Shown here piece after piece: positions 9,157 to 17,693 of a stretch of 64,000 nt of DNA. Source of the DNA: Mogibacterium timidum ATCC 33093 (GTDB lineage Bacteria > Bacillota > Clostridia > Peptostreptococcales > Anaerovoracaceae); assembly GCF_000525775.1 (NCBI RefSeq), contig NZ_JALU01000029.1:1-64000 (forward strand), in the 5' to 3' direction. Each line of letters starts with the position of its first letter. The stretch's first letter is position 1. Under the pieces are notes generated by a model that worked only from the letters and a program-made list of their open reading frames with translations, was not told the DNA's origin and did not search any database. A program made the position numbers and the translations under genes.

Positions 9157-10500
9157 ATGCGCAAATTAGAGCGAAGAGCGAACATCTGCCTGCTGCTGGC
9201 TGCGACTCTATTTATCGGAATACTGATATTCACATGGAGATTCGTCACCAAGGGACAGGAATGGGCGAGCTTCTATGGCAATAGGCAGATATATACAAAT
9301 GGCGAGATTAACAGAGGGACGATATACGATCGCAATGGTGTTATGCTTTTAAATTGCACCAAGGATGGACTCATATATCCCTCTGACCCGTCGCTTCGCA
9401 GGGCGACAGTGCATGTTGTAGGAGATCCAAAGGGCAACATCGCAACAGGCGCTATCAATATGTGGAAGCCGCAGCTTATCGGCTACGATTTGCTCAACGG
9501 TACATACGATACTAACAAGGATGGCAGCAAGATTAAGCTGACGATAGATTCCAAGGCTAACCTCGCAGCCTACAACGCGCTGGGCAAGAGGCAGGGGATG
9601 GTCGGAGTGTTCAACTACAAGACCGGAGAGATAATGGCGATGGTATGCACTCCGGCTGTAGATCCTAAGGGAACGCTGCCTAATTCCAATTCGTCAGAGT
9701 ATTTCAACACATTCATATCCGGAAGCATGACGCCGGGCTCGACCTTCAAGACGATTACTGCCGCAGCGGCGATAGACAATGTTGATGATATAGACAGCTT
9801 TGAATATACGTGCAGTGGAGTTACCTATGTAAACGGTTCGCCTATAAGGTGCACCAACGGTCAGGCTCACGGTCATGTGGACTTTGAGATGGCTCTTGCT
9901 AAGTCGTGCAACGGTGCCTTCGGAGAGATTACTCGCAAGATTGGTGCGAGCAACATGAAGGAATACGTCAAGAAGGTCGGGCTTACGAATTCCCTCAACA
10001 TTAGCGGAATCAAGACGGCAAAGGGCAAGTTTAATTTCCCGGCTGACGACCCAATAAAACTCAGCTGGGCGGGAATCGGACAGGCGGACGATCTAGTCAA
10101 CCCGGCTTCAATGATGGTCTATATGGGCTCGATTGCAAATGGCGGCAAGGCTGTAAATCCATATCTCATCGGCTCATCAAGCTTCCTCAAGAAGGTGACA
10201 GGCGGCGACTCGCTTGGGAAATACCTCAGCGAAGCGACTGCAGATAGACTTAAGAGCATGATGAAGAACGACGTCAAGGTCACATATGGTGAGAGTAACT
10301 TCAGAGGACTGGATATCTATGCCAAGTCAGGAACAGCGGAGACAGGGGATGGAGATCCGGATGCTTGGTTTGTGGGCTTTATAGATGATCCAAAGCATCC
10401 GTATGCGTTTGTTTCGTGGGTGCGTCATGGCGGCACGGGCTTCAAGGTTGCGGGACCGGTGGCGTACAAAACTCTGATTGCGTTGGTACAGAATAATTAG
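9157..10500 (+). CDS. Class B penicillin-binding protein (PbpA-like transpeptidase)
   Basis: A 447-residue peptidoglycan transpeptidase with one N-terminal helix (about 8-30), a short non-catalytic region, and a transpeptidase domain. The active-site motifs are S195-T-F-K, SCN (in AKSCNGAF) and KSGTAETG, equivalents of SxxK, SxN and KTG. It lacks the long dimerisation and PASTA regions of large PBPs and resembles the short PbpA type paired with RodA-like SEDS proteins. AAGGAGG lies seven bases before the ATG. It sits 27 bases after the FHA-SEDS gene, so the two products most likely form the polymerase/cross-linker unit for elongation or spore/septal wall synthesis; which of these is not visible. 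Confidence 0.92.
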   Translation: MRKLERRANICLLLAATLFIGILIFTWRFVTKGQEWASFYGNRQIYTNGEINRGTIYDRNGVMLLNCTKDGLIYPSDPSLRRATVHVVGDPKGNIATGAINMWKPQLIGYDLLNGTYDTNKDGSKIKLTIDSKANLAAYNALGKRQGMVGVFNYKTGEIMAMVCTPAVDPKGTLPNSNSSEYFNTFISGSMTPGSTFKTITAAAAIDNVDDIDSFEYTCSGVTYVNGSPIRCTNGQAHGHVDFEMALAKSCNGAFGEITRKIGASNMKEYVKKVGLTNSLNISGIKTAKGKFNFPADDPIKLSWAGIGQADDLVNPASMMVYMGSIANGGKAVNPYLIGSSSFLKKVTGGDSLGKYLSEATADRLKSMMKNDVKVTYGESNFRGLDIYAKSGTAETGDGDPDAWFVGFIDDPKHPYAFVSWVRHGGTGFKVAGPVAYKTLIALVQNN

Positions 10501-10677
10501 AAAGAGATAATCGGATAGAACAATAGAGTTTGAATAGAAGATATTTTACTGAAAATGGCTTATTTTCAAGGGCTATAGCCCGTTTGAATGAGCAACTGGG
10601 ACAAAATTGGGTAAAGATTTCAAAAAGAATAAATTGAGTAATAGCCCCCAGTGGCTTTACAAGAAAATACAAAAAAT

Positions 10678-10705
10678 GAGACCGTAGCTTAATTGTTACG
10701 GTCTC
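10678..10705 (-). terminator. Intrinsic terminator, minus strand
   Basis: A perfect 9-bp stem (10678-10686 with 10697-10705). Read on the minus strand it is followed by a T-rich tract. It lies beyond the 3' end of the NhaC gene and could also end readthrough from it. Confidence 0.6.
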
Positions 10706-10830
10706 AATACATATCTGAAGATCCAAGCTTTTACTTCACCCATCTTCATTCTGTATGGCGGCAATCGATATAAGAGTGCTTTCTTTACGGTGGTAGCGAA
10801 GAGACTTAGAGCCATATCAGAGCTTGATAA

Positions 10831-10866
10831 CGAAAAGAGGTGCTTCAATCGAATCACCTCTTTTCG
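10831..10866. terminator. Bidirectional hairpin terminator between convergent genes
   Basis: A 12-bp perfect stem (10831-10842 with 10855-10866). The arms carry A- and T-rich ends, so both strands show a short U tract. It is the first hairpin after the stop of the minus-strand NhaC gene. Confidence 0.65.
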
Positions 10867-10905
10867 TTTCCGGTCCATATCTAAATATATCTAAAAGTAA
10901 TAGAG

Positions 10906-12561
10906 CTAATTTGTTTGAGAAGTAGCCGTCTCTATCGCCTTAGCTTCATCCACAACATATGAACCTTCTCTCTTCTTGAAGAAGCGAAGCACGATGTAGA
11001 GAAGTACCAGTCCAACAGCGAGTGCAACCCATGGCGACTCCATGATTCCTGCAATTATGTATGACACTGTGGATACGCAGAGCACGGTAACAGCATAAGG
11101 CAGCTGTGTTTCAACGTGGCTGAGGTGCCTAACGGCAGCACCTGCGGACGACATTATAGTTGTATCTGAGATTGGTGAGCAGTGATCTCCGCAAACTCCA
11201 CCGGCCATGCAAGCCGAGATGAGAACAATCATCATGTCAGGCCTGTTCGATGTAACAGCGAGGGCGATAGGAATCAATATTCCGAAGGTTCCCCACGATG
11301 TACCCGATGCGAATCCGAGTGCGCAGGATACTACGAAGAACAGCGCAGGTATGATAACGACGAATCCGCCGGGAACCTTATCCATCATATTTGCAACGAA
11401 CCTGGCTAGTCCGAGCGAGTCTGTCATACCCTTGAGTGTCCAAGCCATCGAGAGTACGAGGATAGGCGATACCATGGATTTGAAGCCTTCAGGTATGCAC
11501 TCCATGAGCTCCGCAAATGGAACCACTCTTCTGATTAAATAGTAAACTACAGTGATGACGAGAGCTACCGTGCTTCCGAGCACTAACGATGTAGCTGCAT
11601 CACAGCCGGCAAATGCATCGACGAATGCCTTACCCTTCCAGAAGCCGCCGGTGTACAGCATTCCGATGACGCACGAGATAATTAGTACGATTACAGGGAA
11701 TACCAAATCCATAACGGTGCCCTGATGAACAGTATCGGCAGCGTCGTCGTTTTTGAGAGCCGCAGCATCCTTTACGGTAAATAAATCTCCTTCTTCAGCC
11801 GCATTCTTCTCGTATACAGCCATCTTGCCATAGTCGAAGTTCATCGTGATAATCATGAACATCATAGCGATAGTCAGGAGAGCGTAGAAGTTGTAAGGGA
11901 TAGCCTGGATAAATACGGATAGACCGTTCTTGCCCTGAACGAAACCGCTGACAGCAGCAGCCCAAGACGATATAGGTGCAAGGATGCAGACCGGAGCAGC
12001 AGTCGCGTCAATCAGATAAGCGAGCTTAGCTCTCGATACGTTGTATTTGTCTGTGAGCGGCTTCATAACGCTTCCAACCGTCAGACAGTTGAAATAGTCA
12101 TCAACGAAAATCATTAGACCGAGAGCTACAGTAGAGTACTCTGCGCCGCGACGGGTTCTGATTTTCTGAGCAGCCCAGCTGCCAAACGCAGCCGAGCCGC
12201 CGGATAGATTCATCATGGATACGAGCATTCCCAAGATTACGAGGAAGACGAGTATTCCCACGTTGCCGGGAGTTGACAGCGACGTTACAAATCCGTCGAT
12301 CATGACGTGGTTCATAAACTTTGAGAAATCCATGCCCGAATACAGCAGGCCGCCCGCGAGTATTCCGATGAACAGCGAGCTGTATACTTCCTTGGTGATC
12401 AGCGCCAAGCCGATAGCGACGATTGGTGGCAGCACAGCCCAGCCTGTAGCGTAGAGTGCCGGTTTACTGTCAGCCGCCATGGCGATAATAGGCATCGCGG
12501 TGATAAATAGAGCAGCAAGTCCGAATACGTACAAAATTCTGTTTCTGTTAATGCGTATCAT
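10906..12561 (-). CDS. NhaC-family transporter, predicted lysine transporter (LysW-like)
   Basis: A 551-residue integral membrane protein of the NhaC Na+/H+ antiporter superfamily, with about a dozen helices spread over its length. The conserved central region includes VDDYFNCLTVGSV and a late GGVCGDHCSPISDTT segment. The sequence alone would say sodium/proton antiporter. A lysine riboswitch lies in the 5' leader, and riboswitch-controlled NhaC members have been predicted in comparative work to be lysine carriers (LysW), so lysine or lysine/H+ exchange is the more likely substrate. AGGAGG-like GGAGG (12570-12574) precedes the ATG. The gene is monocistronic, with terminators at its 3' end. Confidence 0.85.
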   Translation of the reverse strand: MIRINRNRILYVFGLAALFITAMPIIAMAADSKPALYATGWAVLPPIVAIGLALITKEVYSSLFIGILAGGLLYSGMDFSKFMNHVMIDGFVTSLSTPGNVGILVFLVILGMLVSMMNLSGGSAAFGSWAAQKIRTRRGAEYSTVALGLMIFVDDYFNCLTVGSVMKPLTDKYNVSRAKLAYLIDATAAPVCILAPISSWAAAVSGFVQGKNGLSVFIQAIPYNFYALLTIAMMFMIITMNFDYGKMAVYEKNAAEEGDLFTVKDAAALKNDDAADTVHQGTVMDLVFPVIVLIISCVIGMLYTGGFWKGKAFVDAFAGCDAATSLVLGSTVALVITVVYYLIRRVVPFAELMECIPEGFKSMVSPILVLSMAWTLKGMTDSLGLARFVANMMDKVPGGFVVIIPALFFVVSCALGFASGTSWGTFGILIPIALAVTSNRPDMMIVLISACMAGGVCGDHCSPISDTTIMSSAGAAVRHLSHVETQLPYAVTVLCVSTVSYIIAGIMESPWVALAVGLVLLYIVLRFFKKREGSYVVDEAKAIETATSQTN

Positions 12562-12575
12562 TTGTAAAACCTCCG

Positions 12576-12619
12576 TGAAAATAAAATAGCCATGAATAAC
12601 GTCTGAAACGTATCCATGG
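12576..12619 (-). terminator. Riboswitch expression-platform terminator
   Basis: On the minus strand an imperfect hairpin (12619-12590) is followed by a run rich in T (12589-12576), just before the ribosome binding site of the NhaC gene. It lies directly after the lysine aptamer, so lysine binding would favour premature termination. Confidence 0.65.
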
Positions 12620-12661
12620 TTCGTACGTTAGTAATACAAAAATGCATCAACTATATACCAT

Positions 12662-12826
12662 TGATAGCGCTCCACATTTTACGATGTGACAGTTCGGCGC
12701 ATATTATGCACCGGCCCAGGAAATATCTCGGGGTAGATATGACCTTCGGCGGATTTCCCTTTTTCAAGCAGCAGCTTCCCCAAGCTGTAGCTACAGGATA
12801 CTATTGAGCTCCGCGACCTCTATCGA
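12662..12826 (-). promoter_or_regulatory. Lysine riboswitch (L-box)
   Basis: Read on the minus strand, the leader contains the L-box landmarks in order: GATAGAGGTCGCG (P1 5' side), GCCGAAGG, CTGGGCCGGTGCA, CTGTCA, and the closing GGAGCGCTATC. Order, spacing and wording match the Bacillus lysC aptamer. The element is about 165 bases long and sits 100 bases upstream of the NhaC start codon with a terminator between them. Confidence 0.92.
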
Positions 12827-13066
12827 GTCAGTCTTATTCAAAAGCTACATTGATTCAATAATATCTCAACAAAAAAGTCAAGTAAAATCCAAAAATAATT
12901 AATAAATTTGTACAATTTCACAATTCCACAAATAGACTATAAATAAAAATATCCTTAACATTAATCTTCATCTGCGCAGCAGCATCACATAATAAAACTA
13001 ATCATCCCGGAAATTCACAAAACCCATTCAATTTTATTCATTAGCTTCTACAAAAATTTGCTCGAA

Positions 13067-13075
13067 TGGTATAAT
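13067..13075 (+). promoter_or_regulatory. Extended -10 promoter for the pentapeptide-repeat gene
   Basis: TGGTATAAT lies about 90 bases before the start codon at 13168. No clear -35 is seen. Confidence 0.45.
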
Positions 13076-13167
13076 TACCTTAAGGCGCAGGCGCAGGAGC
13101 AAATTGATATTCGTAGGTACTGCTAGTTCTTTTGTATGGATGACTGCAAACATTAAGGAGGCGCAAA

Positions 13168-13884
13168 ATGATCAAGGAATATACAGCGGAAGAAATTACA
13201 GAAATAATAAATAACAGGGATAAAAAAGAACGGCTAGTGATAGAGGAAAGCGTAATCAAGGGCGCAGACCTCGAAGGCTGCGATTTAACCAACACCACAT
13301 TCAGACTATGCCGCTTCGAGGACTGCATCCTTGCCGGTGCCGACTTCAGCGACTCCAGTATTTCGGGTACGTTATTCCTGAATTGCCCGATGCACGCCTG
13401 CCGCTTCGTCGGAACCGATATGACAGAAACCATCTTTCGCGATATAGATCTTTCGGACAGCGACATCAGTGGAGCAAATTTATACGCCGCCGTCCTCGAG
13501 GATGCCAATCTCGATGGCGTCATATCAGATGCGGACACCAAGTGGTTCAGACAGGTACCTCCGGAAGAAGGCCCCTTTATAGCTTGGAAATGCTGTACTG
13601 ACCTTAGAGTAGTGCAACTGCTTGTACCGGCAGATGCCAGAAGAGTATCCGCGACAATGGAGACCTGCAGATGTGATAAGGCCAAAGTCCTTTCTATCAA
13701 GAGCATAGACGAAAGTATCAGTTATGATTGGGCACAGTCGACAGTAGATCCGGATTTCTATTATGAAAAGGGTAAGTGGATGGTGCCTGCAAACGGATTT
13801 GAACCTGACAGATGGAAGGATTCATCAAGAGGAATCCACTTCTTTATGGAGCGGGAACAATGCATAGCCTATCAAACAAAATAA
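13168..13884 (+). CDS. Pentapeptide-repeat protein with C-terminal DUF5758-like region
   Basis: A 238-residue soluble protein. Residues about 30-125 follow the A(D/N)LxX five-residue rhythm (GADLEGCDLTNTTF, GADFSDSSISGTLF, DISGANLYAAVLEDANLDG), which folds as a right-handed quadrilateral beta-helix. The C-terminal ~100 residues, with cysteines and Trp, resemble the DUF5758 domain found after such repeats. No signal peptide is seen. AAGGAGG lies seven bases before the ATG. Pentapeptide proteins include gyrase-protecting Qnr types, but nothing here singles out that role. It stands alone between the riboswitch-controlled gene and iorA. Function unknown. Confidence 0.85.
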   Translation: MIKEYTAEEITEIINNRDKKERLVIEESVIKGADLEGCDLTNTTFRLCRFEDCILAGADFSDSSISGTLFLNCPMHACRFVGTDMTETIFRDIDLSDSDISGANLYAAVLEDANLDGVISDADTKWFRQVPPEEGPFIAWKCCTDLRVVQLLVPADARRVSATMETCRCDKAKVLSIKSIDESISYDWAQSTVDPDFYYEKGKWMVPANGFEPDRWKDSSRGIHFFMEREQCIAYQTK

Positions 13885-14070
13885 GCGTAAAAAACAGCAA
13901 GTTTGTGCGCAGCGGAAAGTGCAATTATTTCATAATAATTTATAAAAAAAATATAAATTTATAACACAAAAACAAGATAAACAGGAGTTTGTAACAAAAA
14001 AATATCCACAAAACTAAAAATGTTTGTGATTAATGTCAAAAAAATGCAAAAATACACAAAAAGACTTTGT

Positions 14071-14099
14071 TTGACTGGAAATGTATTCATTTGTATAAT
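14071..14099 (+). promoter_or_regulatory. Sigma-A promoter of iorAB
   Basis: TTGACT (14071-14076), a 17-base spacer ending in TTG, and TATAAT (14094-14099). It lies about 50 bases before the iorA start, downstream of a very AT-rich tract. Confidence 0.75.
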
Positions 14100-14151
14100 T
14101 CAATTATATTTATGACAAGTTTAATACCGTTAAACTTAAGGAGGTAAGTAG

Positions 14152-15930
14152 ATGAAAGTAATTATGTCGGGCAACGAAGCTATTGCTCGCGGCGCATACG
14201 AAGGCGGCTGCCAGTTTGCTTCGGCTTATCCCGGTACTCCAAGCACCGAGATCCTCGAGAATATGCCTCAGTACAAGGATGATGTGTACTCAGAGTGGGC
14301 TCCTAATGAAAAGGTCGCTGCAGAGGCTGCTATCGGTGCATCTATTGCAGGTGTCAGATCTTTCTGCGCGATGAAGCACGTAGGTGTTAACGTAGCTGCA
14401 GACCCAATCTTTACAGTTGCATACACAGGAGTAACAGGCGGATTTGTAATCGTTTCTGCTGACGACCCGGGTCAGCACAGCTCCCAGAATGAGCAGGATA
14501 ACAGGAACTACGCTAAGGCAGCCAGACTCCTTATGCTGGAACCATCCAACTCTCAGGAGTGCAAGGACTACATGAAGATGGCATTCGGTCTTTCCGAGAG
14601 ATTCGATGCTCCGGTTCTTTTCCATGTAACTACAAGAGTCTGTCATTCAAAGGGAATCGTAGAACTCGGCGATAGAGAAGAGCACGAGTACGTTCCATAT
14701 AAGAAGCAGATTGCCAAGTATGTTTCCGCTCCGGCAAATGCTAAGAAGATGAGAGTTAATCTCGAGAAGAAGCTTGCTGATATGGAAGCATATGCAAATG
14801 AAATCGAGATCAACCAGCCTGAATGGCATTCGACTAAGATTGGTGTCGTTACATCCGGTATTTCGTATCAGTACGCAAAGGAAACCTTTGGCGAGGATGC
14901 TTCATATCTCAACCTTGGGATGACCTTCCCGCTGCCAACAGATCTTATCAAGGATTTCTGCAGCAAGGTAGACAAGGTATACGTAATCGAAGAGATGGAT
15001 CCTTACCTGCAGGAGTTCCTCGAGGGACACGGAATCGAGTGCATTGGCAACCAGCAGATTCCTAAATTCGATGAGCTCAACACGGATATCGTTAGAGAGG
15101 CACTCACAGGAGTTAAACCTGAATCCTATGAGTCAGAGCTTAAGTCGGTTGTTCGCCCTCCAACGCTCTGTGCAGGATGCCCGCACAGAGGCTTCTTCCA
15201 GGCTATCAAGAAGAAAAAGGGCCTTATGATCAATGGAGACATCGGTTGCTATACTCTCGGAGCAAACGAGCCGCTAAGTGCTCTTGATACAGCAATCTGT
15301 ATGGGAGCTTCCCTGTCTATGGCTCACGGTGCATCGCAGGCGTACAAGGTAGCCGGTGCAAAGACTAAGGCAGTAGGTGTTCTTGGAGACTCCACATTCT
15401 TCCACAGCGGCATTACAAGCTTAATGGATGCGGTATATAATCAGAGCGACAGCATCAGCGTGATCCTCGACAACAGAATCACAGGTATGACTGGTCACCA
15501 GCAGAACCCCGGAACAGGCTTCACTCTCATGGGCAAGCCGGCACCGGAGGTTGATATACCTGCGCTTGTTAAGGCTGTCGGAATCAAGGAAGAGAACATT
15601 TACGTTGTAAATCCTCTTCATCTTGATGAGGTCGATAAGGCGCTTGATGCTTGCATCGAGAAGGATGAGCCTACTGTAATTATTACAAGATGGCCATGCG
15701 TACTTAAGAAGTTCAGCCAGCAGGATCTCGAAGAGTTCACAGGACTCCACAAGACTCAGTGTCACATCATTCAGGATAAGTGCAGAAACTGCAAGGCTTG
15801 TGTAAGAACAGGCTGCCCGGCGCTCATGTCCTCAAAGGATGATGTTGTTATCGATGTTAATAGCTGCGTAGGCTGCACAGTCTGCAAGCAGGTATGCCCA
15901 TTTGATGCTATTGAGGAGGTGCAGAGATAA
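14152..15930 (+). CDS. iorA: Indolepyruvate:ferredoxin oxidoreductase, alpha subunit
   Basis: A 592-residue subunit that oxidatively decarboxylates aryl-pyruvates (from Trp, Phe, Tyr transamination) to aryl-acetyl-CoA, reducing ferredoxin. The N-terminal pyrimidine-binding fold (PGTPSTEILENM) and the thiamine-pyrophosphate fold (GDIGCYTLG, then GDSTFFHSGI and DNRITGMTGHQQNPGTG) are clear. The C-terminus carries two ferredoxin clusters, CRNCKACVRTGCP and CVGCTVCKQVCP. The stop codon overlaps the iorB start by one base, so the subunits are coupled. AAGGAGG lies a few bases before the ATG. It fits amino-acid fermentation by an anaerobe, with reduced ferredoxin feeding energy conservation. Confidence 0.95.
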   Translation: MKVIMSGNEAIARGAYEGGCQFASAYPGTPSTEILENMPQYKDDVYSEWAPNEKVAAEAAIGASIAGVRSFCAMKHVGVNVAADPIFTVAYTGVTGGFVIVSADDPGQHSSQNEQDNRNYAKAARLLMLEPSNSQECKDYMKMAFGLSERFDAPVLFHVTTRVCHSKGIVELGDREEHEYVPYKKQIAKYVSAPANAKKMRVNLEKKLADMEAYANEIEINQPEWHSTKIGVVTSGISYQYAKETFGEDASYLNLGMTFPLPTDLIKDFCSKVDKVYVIEEMDPYLQEFLEGHGIECIGNQQIPKFDELNTDIVREALTGVKPESYESELKSVVRPPTLCAGCPHRGFFQAIKKKKGLMINGDIGCYTLGANEPLSALDTAICMGASLSMAHGASQAYKVAGAKTKAVGVLGDSTFFHSGITSLMDAVYNQSDSISVILDNRITGMTGHQQNPGTGFTLMGKPAPEVDIPALVKAVGIKEENIYVVNPLHLDEVDKALDACIEKDEPTVIITRWPCVLKKFSQQDLEEFTGLHKTQCHIIQDKCRNCKACVRTGCPALMSSKDDVVIDVNSCVGCTVCKQVCPFDAIEEVQR

Positions 15931-16505
15931 TGAGTGAAGTTAAGAATATTCTCCTCGTAGGAGTAGGTGGACAGGGAACAATCCTTGCAAGTAAGATTCT
16001 TACGAGCGGTCTGATGGAAGCCGGATATGATGTTAAGATGAGTGAGATCCACGGAATGTCACAGCGTGGCGGAAGTGTAAGCACTCAGGTTAGATACGGT
16101 GATGAGGTTCATTCTCCAATCGTTGGAAAGGGATCGGCTGACGTAATCGTTGCTTTCGAGACTATGGAGGCTCTCAGATGGCTCGAATACCTCAAGGTTG
16201 GCGGCAAGATGGTAGTTAACAATTTCAAAATCAACCCTGCTCCGGTCAACCTGGGTAAGGCGGAGTATCCGGAAGCAATTCTTGAAGATCTCAAGGCAAA
16301 GTGCCCGGTAACAGCTGTAAAGGCTGGCGAAATCGCTACAGAGCTTGGAAATGCCAAGGCTATGAACGTCGTACTTCTCGGAGCGCTCGTTAAGGCTATC
16401 GGCACTCTCGACGATGTAGACTGGGATGCTCAGATTGAGAAGAATGTCAAGCCTAAGTTTGTCGAGCTCAACAAGAAGGCATTCAAGGCCGGATACGATC
16501 TGTAA
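15930..16505 (+). CDS. iorB: Indolepyruvate:ferredoxin oxidoreductase, beta subunit
   Basis: A 191-residue gamma-domain subunit of the pyruvate:ferredoxin oxidoreductase family. The N-terminus (LLVGVGGQGTILASKIL) and HGMSQRGGSVSTQVRYG are typical of IorB and KorC-like proteins that form the CoA-side interface with IorA. It overlaps iorA by one base (TAATG) and ends before a strong terminator, so iorAB form a two-gene operon. Confidence 0.95.
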   Translation: MSEVKNILLVGVGGQGTILASKILTSGLMEAGYDVKMSEIHGMSQRGGSVSTQVRYGDEVHSPIVGKGSADVIVAFETMEALRWLEYLKVGGKMVVNNFKINPAPVNLGKAEYPEAILEDLKAKCPVTAVKAGEIATELGNAKAMNVVLLGALVKAIGTLDDVDWDAQIEKNVKPKFVELNKKAFKAGYDL

Positions 16506-16554
16506 GATATTATATTTAGTTTATTCATATCTGTTGATAATGAAACAAGCTGTT

Positions 16555-16582
16555 GGGAGAGGGTGATGCCCTCTCCCTTTTT
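16555..16582 (+). terminator. Intrinsic terminator after iorAB
   Basis: A perfect 9-bp GC-rich stem (GGGAGAGGG with CCCTCTCCC) and a 5-base loop, followed by TTTTT. Confidence 0.9.
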
Positions 16583-16593
16583 ATAGTTATTCT

Positions 16594-16625
16594 CCGGGAG
16601 AACCACAGACCGGGAGAACCACAGA
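16594..16625 (+). repeat. Two tandem copies of a 16-base unit
   Basis: CCGGGAGAACCACAGA is present twice in direct succession (16594-16609 and 16610-16625), just after the iorAB terminator. Function unknown; it looks like a small local duplication. Confidence 0.8.
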
Positions 16626-16693
16626 CATAGTACATATATATTTTTGCCATGCTGCGTATAGCCCCCTAAATTTGCTGCATTGCGCTCGTGGTA

Positions 16694-16702
16694 TGCTATA
16701 AT
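16694..16702 (+). promoter_or_regulatory. Extended -10 promoter of the ptb-pgeF genes
   Basis: TGCTATAAT, about 75 bases before the ptb-like start codon. A convincing -35 is not visible, as is common with TGn-type promoters. Confidence 0.5.
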
Positions 16703-16775
16703 ATAGGAGTTTAGTGGATAATCAATCCAGTGACAGACATACAATGGAATCATATGTATTTTAAGGAGGTAATGT

Positions 16776-17678
16776 ATGTTCAAAAACTTTACAGAAATGG
16801 CTGAAATGGTTAAGAGCCATCCAGTTAAAAAGAGAATTGTGTTAGCTTGTGCTCATGACGAGCACTCCCTGGAGGCTGTTAATGAGGCAGTTAAGGAAGG
16901 TATCGTTGAAGCAGTTCTCGTGGGTAAGGAAGAGGAAATCAAGGCTATAATCAAGGAACACGGATTTACTCTGGAGAACGCAACAATTTACAACGAGGAC
17001 GACGACGTTGAGGCAGCTAAGACCGCAGTAAGACTTATCAACGAAGGCAAGGGAGATTTCCTCATGAAGGGCAGAATGCAGACAGCTGACCTTCTCAAGC
17101 AGGTTGTAAATAAAGAGACAGGCCTCAACATGGGCAAGGTTATGTCACACGTTGGTCTGTTTGAGGTTCCAAACTACCACAAGCTTGTGGTTCTGACAGA
17201 CGGCGGAATGCTTCTTCACCCAACCCTGGAGCAGAAGGCTCAAATTATCGAGAACGCTGTAGATTCACTGCGCAATATGGGATACGAGAACCCTAAGGTT
17301 GCGGCACTTTGCGCAGCAGAGAAGCTCAATCAGAAGGCGCCTGAGTCTGTTGATGCAGCAGCTCTCAAGGAGATGAACGAAAAAGGCGAGCTTAAGGGTT
17401 GCGTAGTAGAGGGACCGATCTCTTACGATATCGCGCTCAGCAAGGAAATCGCTGACTTCAAGGGCTTCGAGAGTCCTGTTGCCGGAGATGCGGATGTTCT
17501 GCTCGTTCCGGATATGGCAGCGGGCAACTTCATAGGTAAGGCTTGGGTAATCCAAGGAGGCGGTAGAATGACGGGCCTCGTAGTTGGCGCAAAGGCTCCA
17601 ATCGTTCTGACTTCCCGTGGCTCCGGTGCAGATGAGAAATTCTACTCTATCGTATTCGCAGCTGCAGCTTCTAAGTAA
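16776..17678 (+). CDS. ptb: Phosphate butyryltransferase / phosphotransacetylase-family enzyme
   Basis: A 300-residue enzyme of the phosphate acetyl/butaryl transferase family. It exchanges CoA for phosphate on short acyl groups, giving an acyl phosphate that a kinase turns into ATP. The length and motifs (FLMKGRMQTADLLKQVV, VLTDGGMLLHPTLEQK, DVLLVPDMAAGNFIGKAW, APIVLTSRGSGADEKFYSI) fit the Ptb branch rather than the longer Pta. AAGGAGG lies eight bases before the ATG. No butyrate kinase gene is adjacent. Its position behind iorAB suggests use on acyl- or aryl-acyl-CoA from amino-acid fermentation, but the substrate is inferred. Confidence 0.88.
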   Translation: MFKNFTEMAEMVKSHPVKKRIVLACAHDEHSLEAVNEAVKEGIVEAVLVGKEEEIKAIIKEHGFTLENATIYNEDDDVEAAKTAVRLINEGKGDFLMKGRMQTADLLKQVVNKETGLNMGKVMSHVGLFEVPNYHKLVVLTDGGMLLHPTLEQKAQIIENAVDSLRNMGYENPKVAALCAAEKLNQKAPESVDAAALKEMNEKGELKGCVVEGPISYDIALSKEIADFKGFESPVAGDADVLLVPDMAAGNFIGKAWVIQGGGRMTGLVVGAKAPIVLTSRGSGADEKFYSIVFAAAASK

Positions 17679-17693
17679 TGAGCTGCTTTTGAG

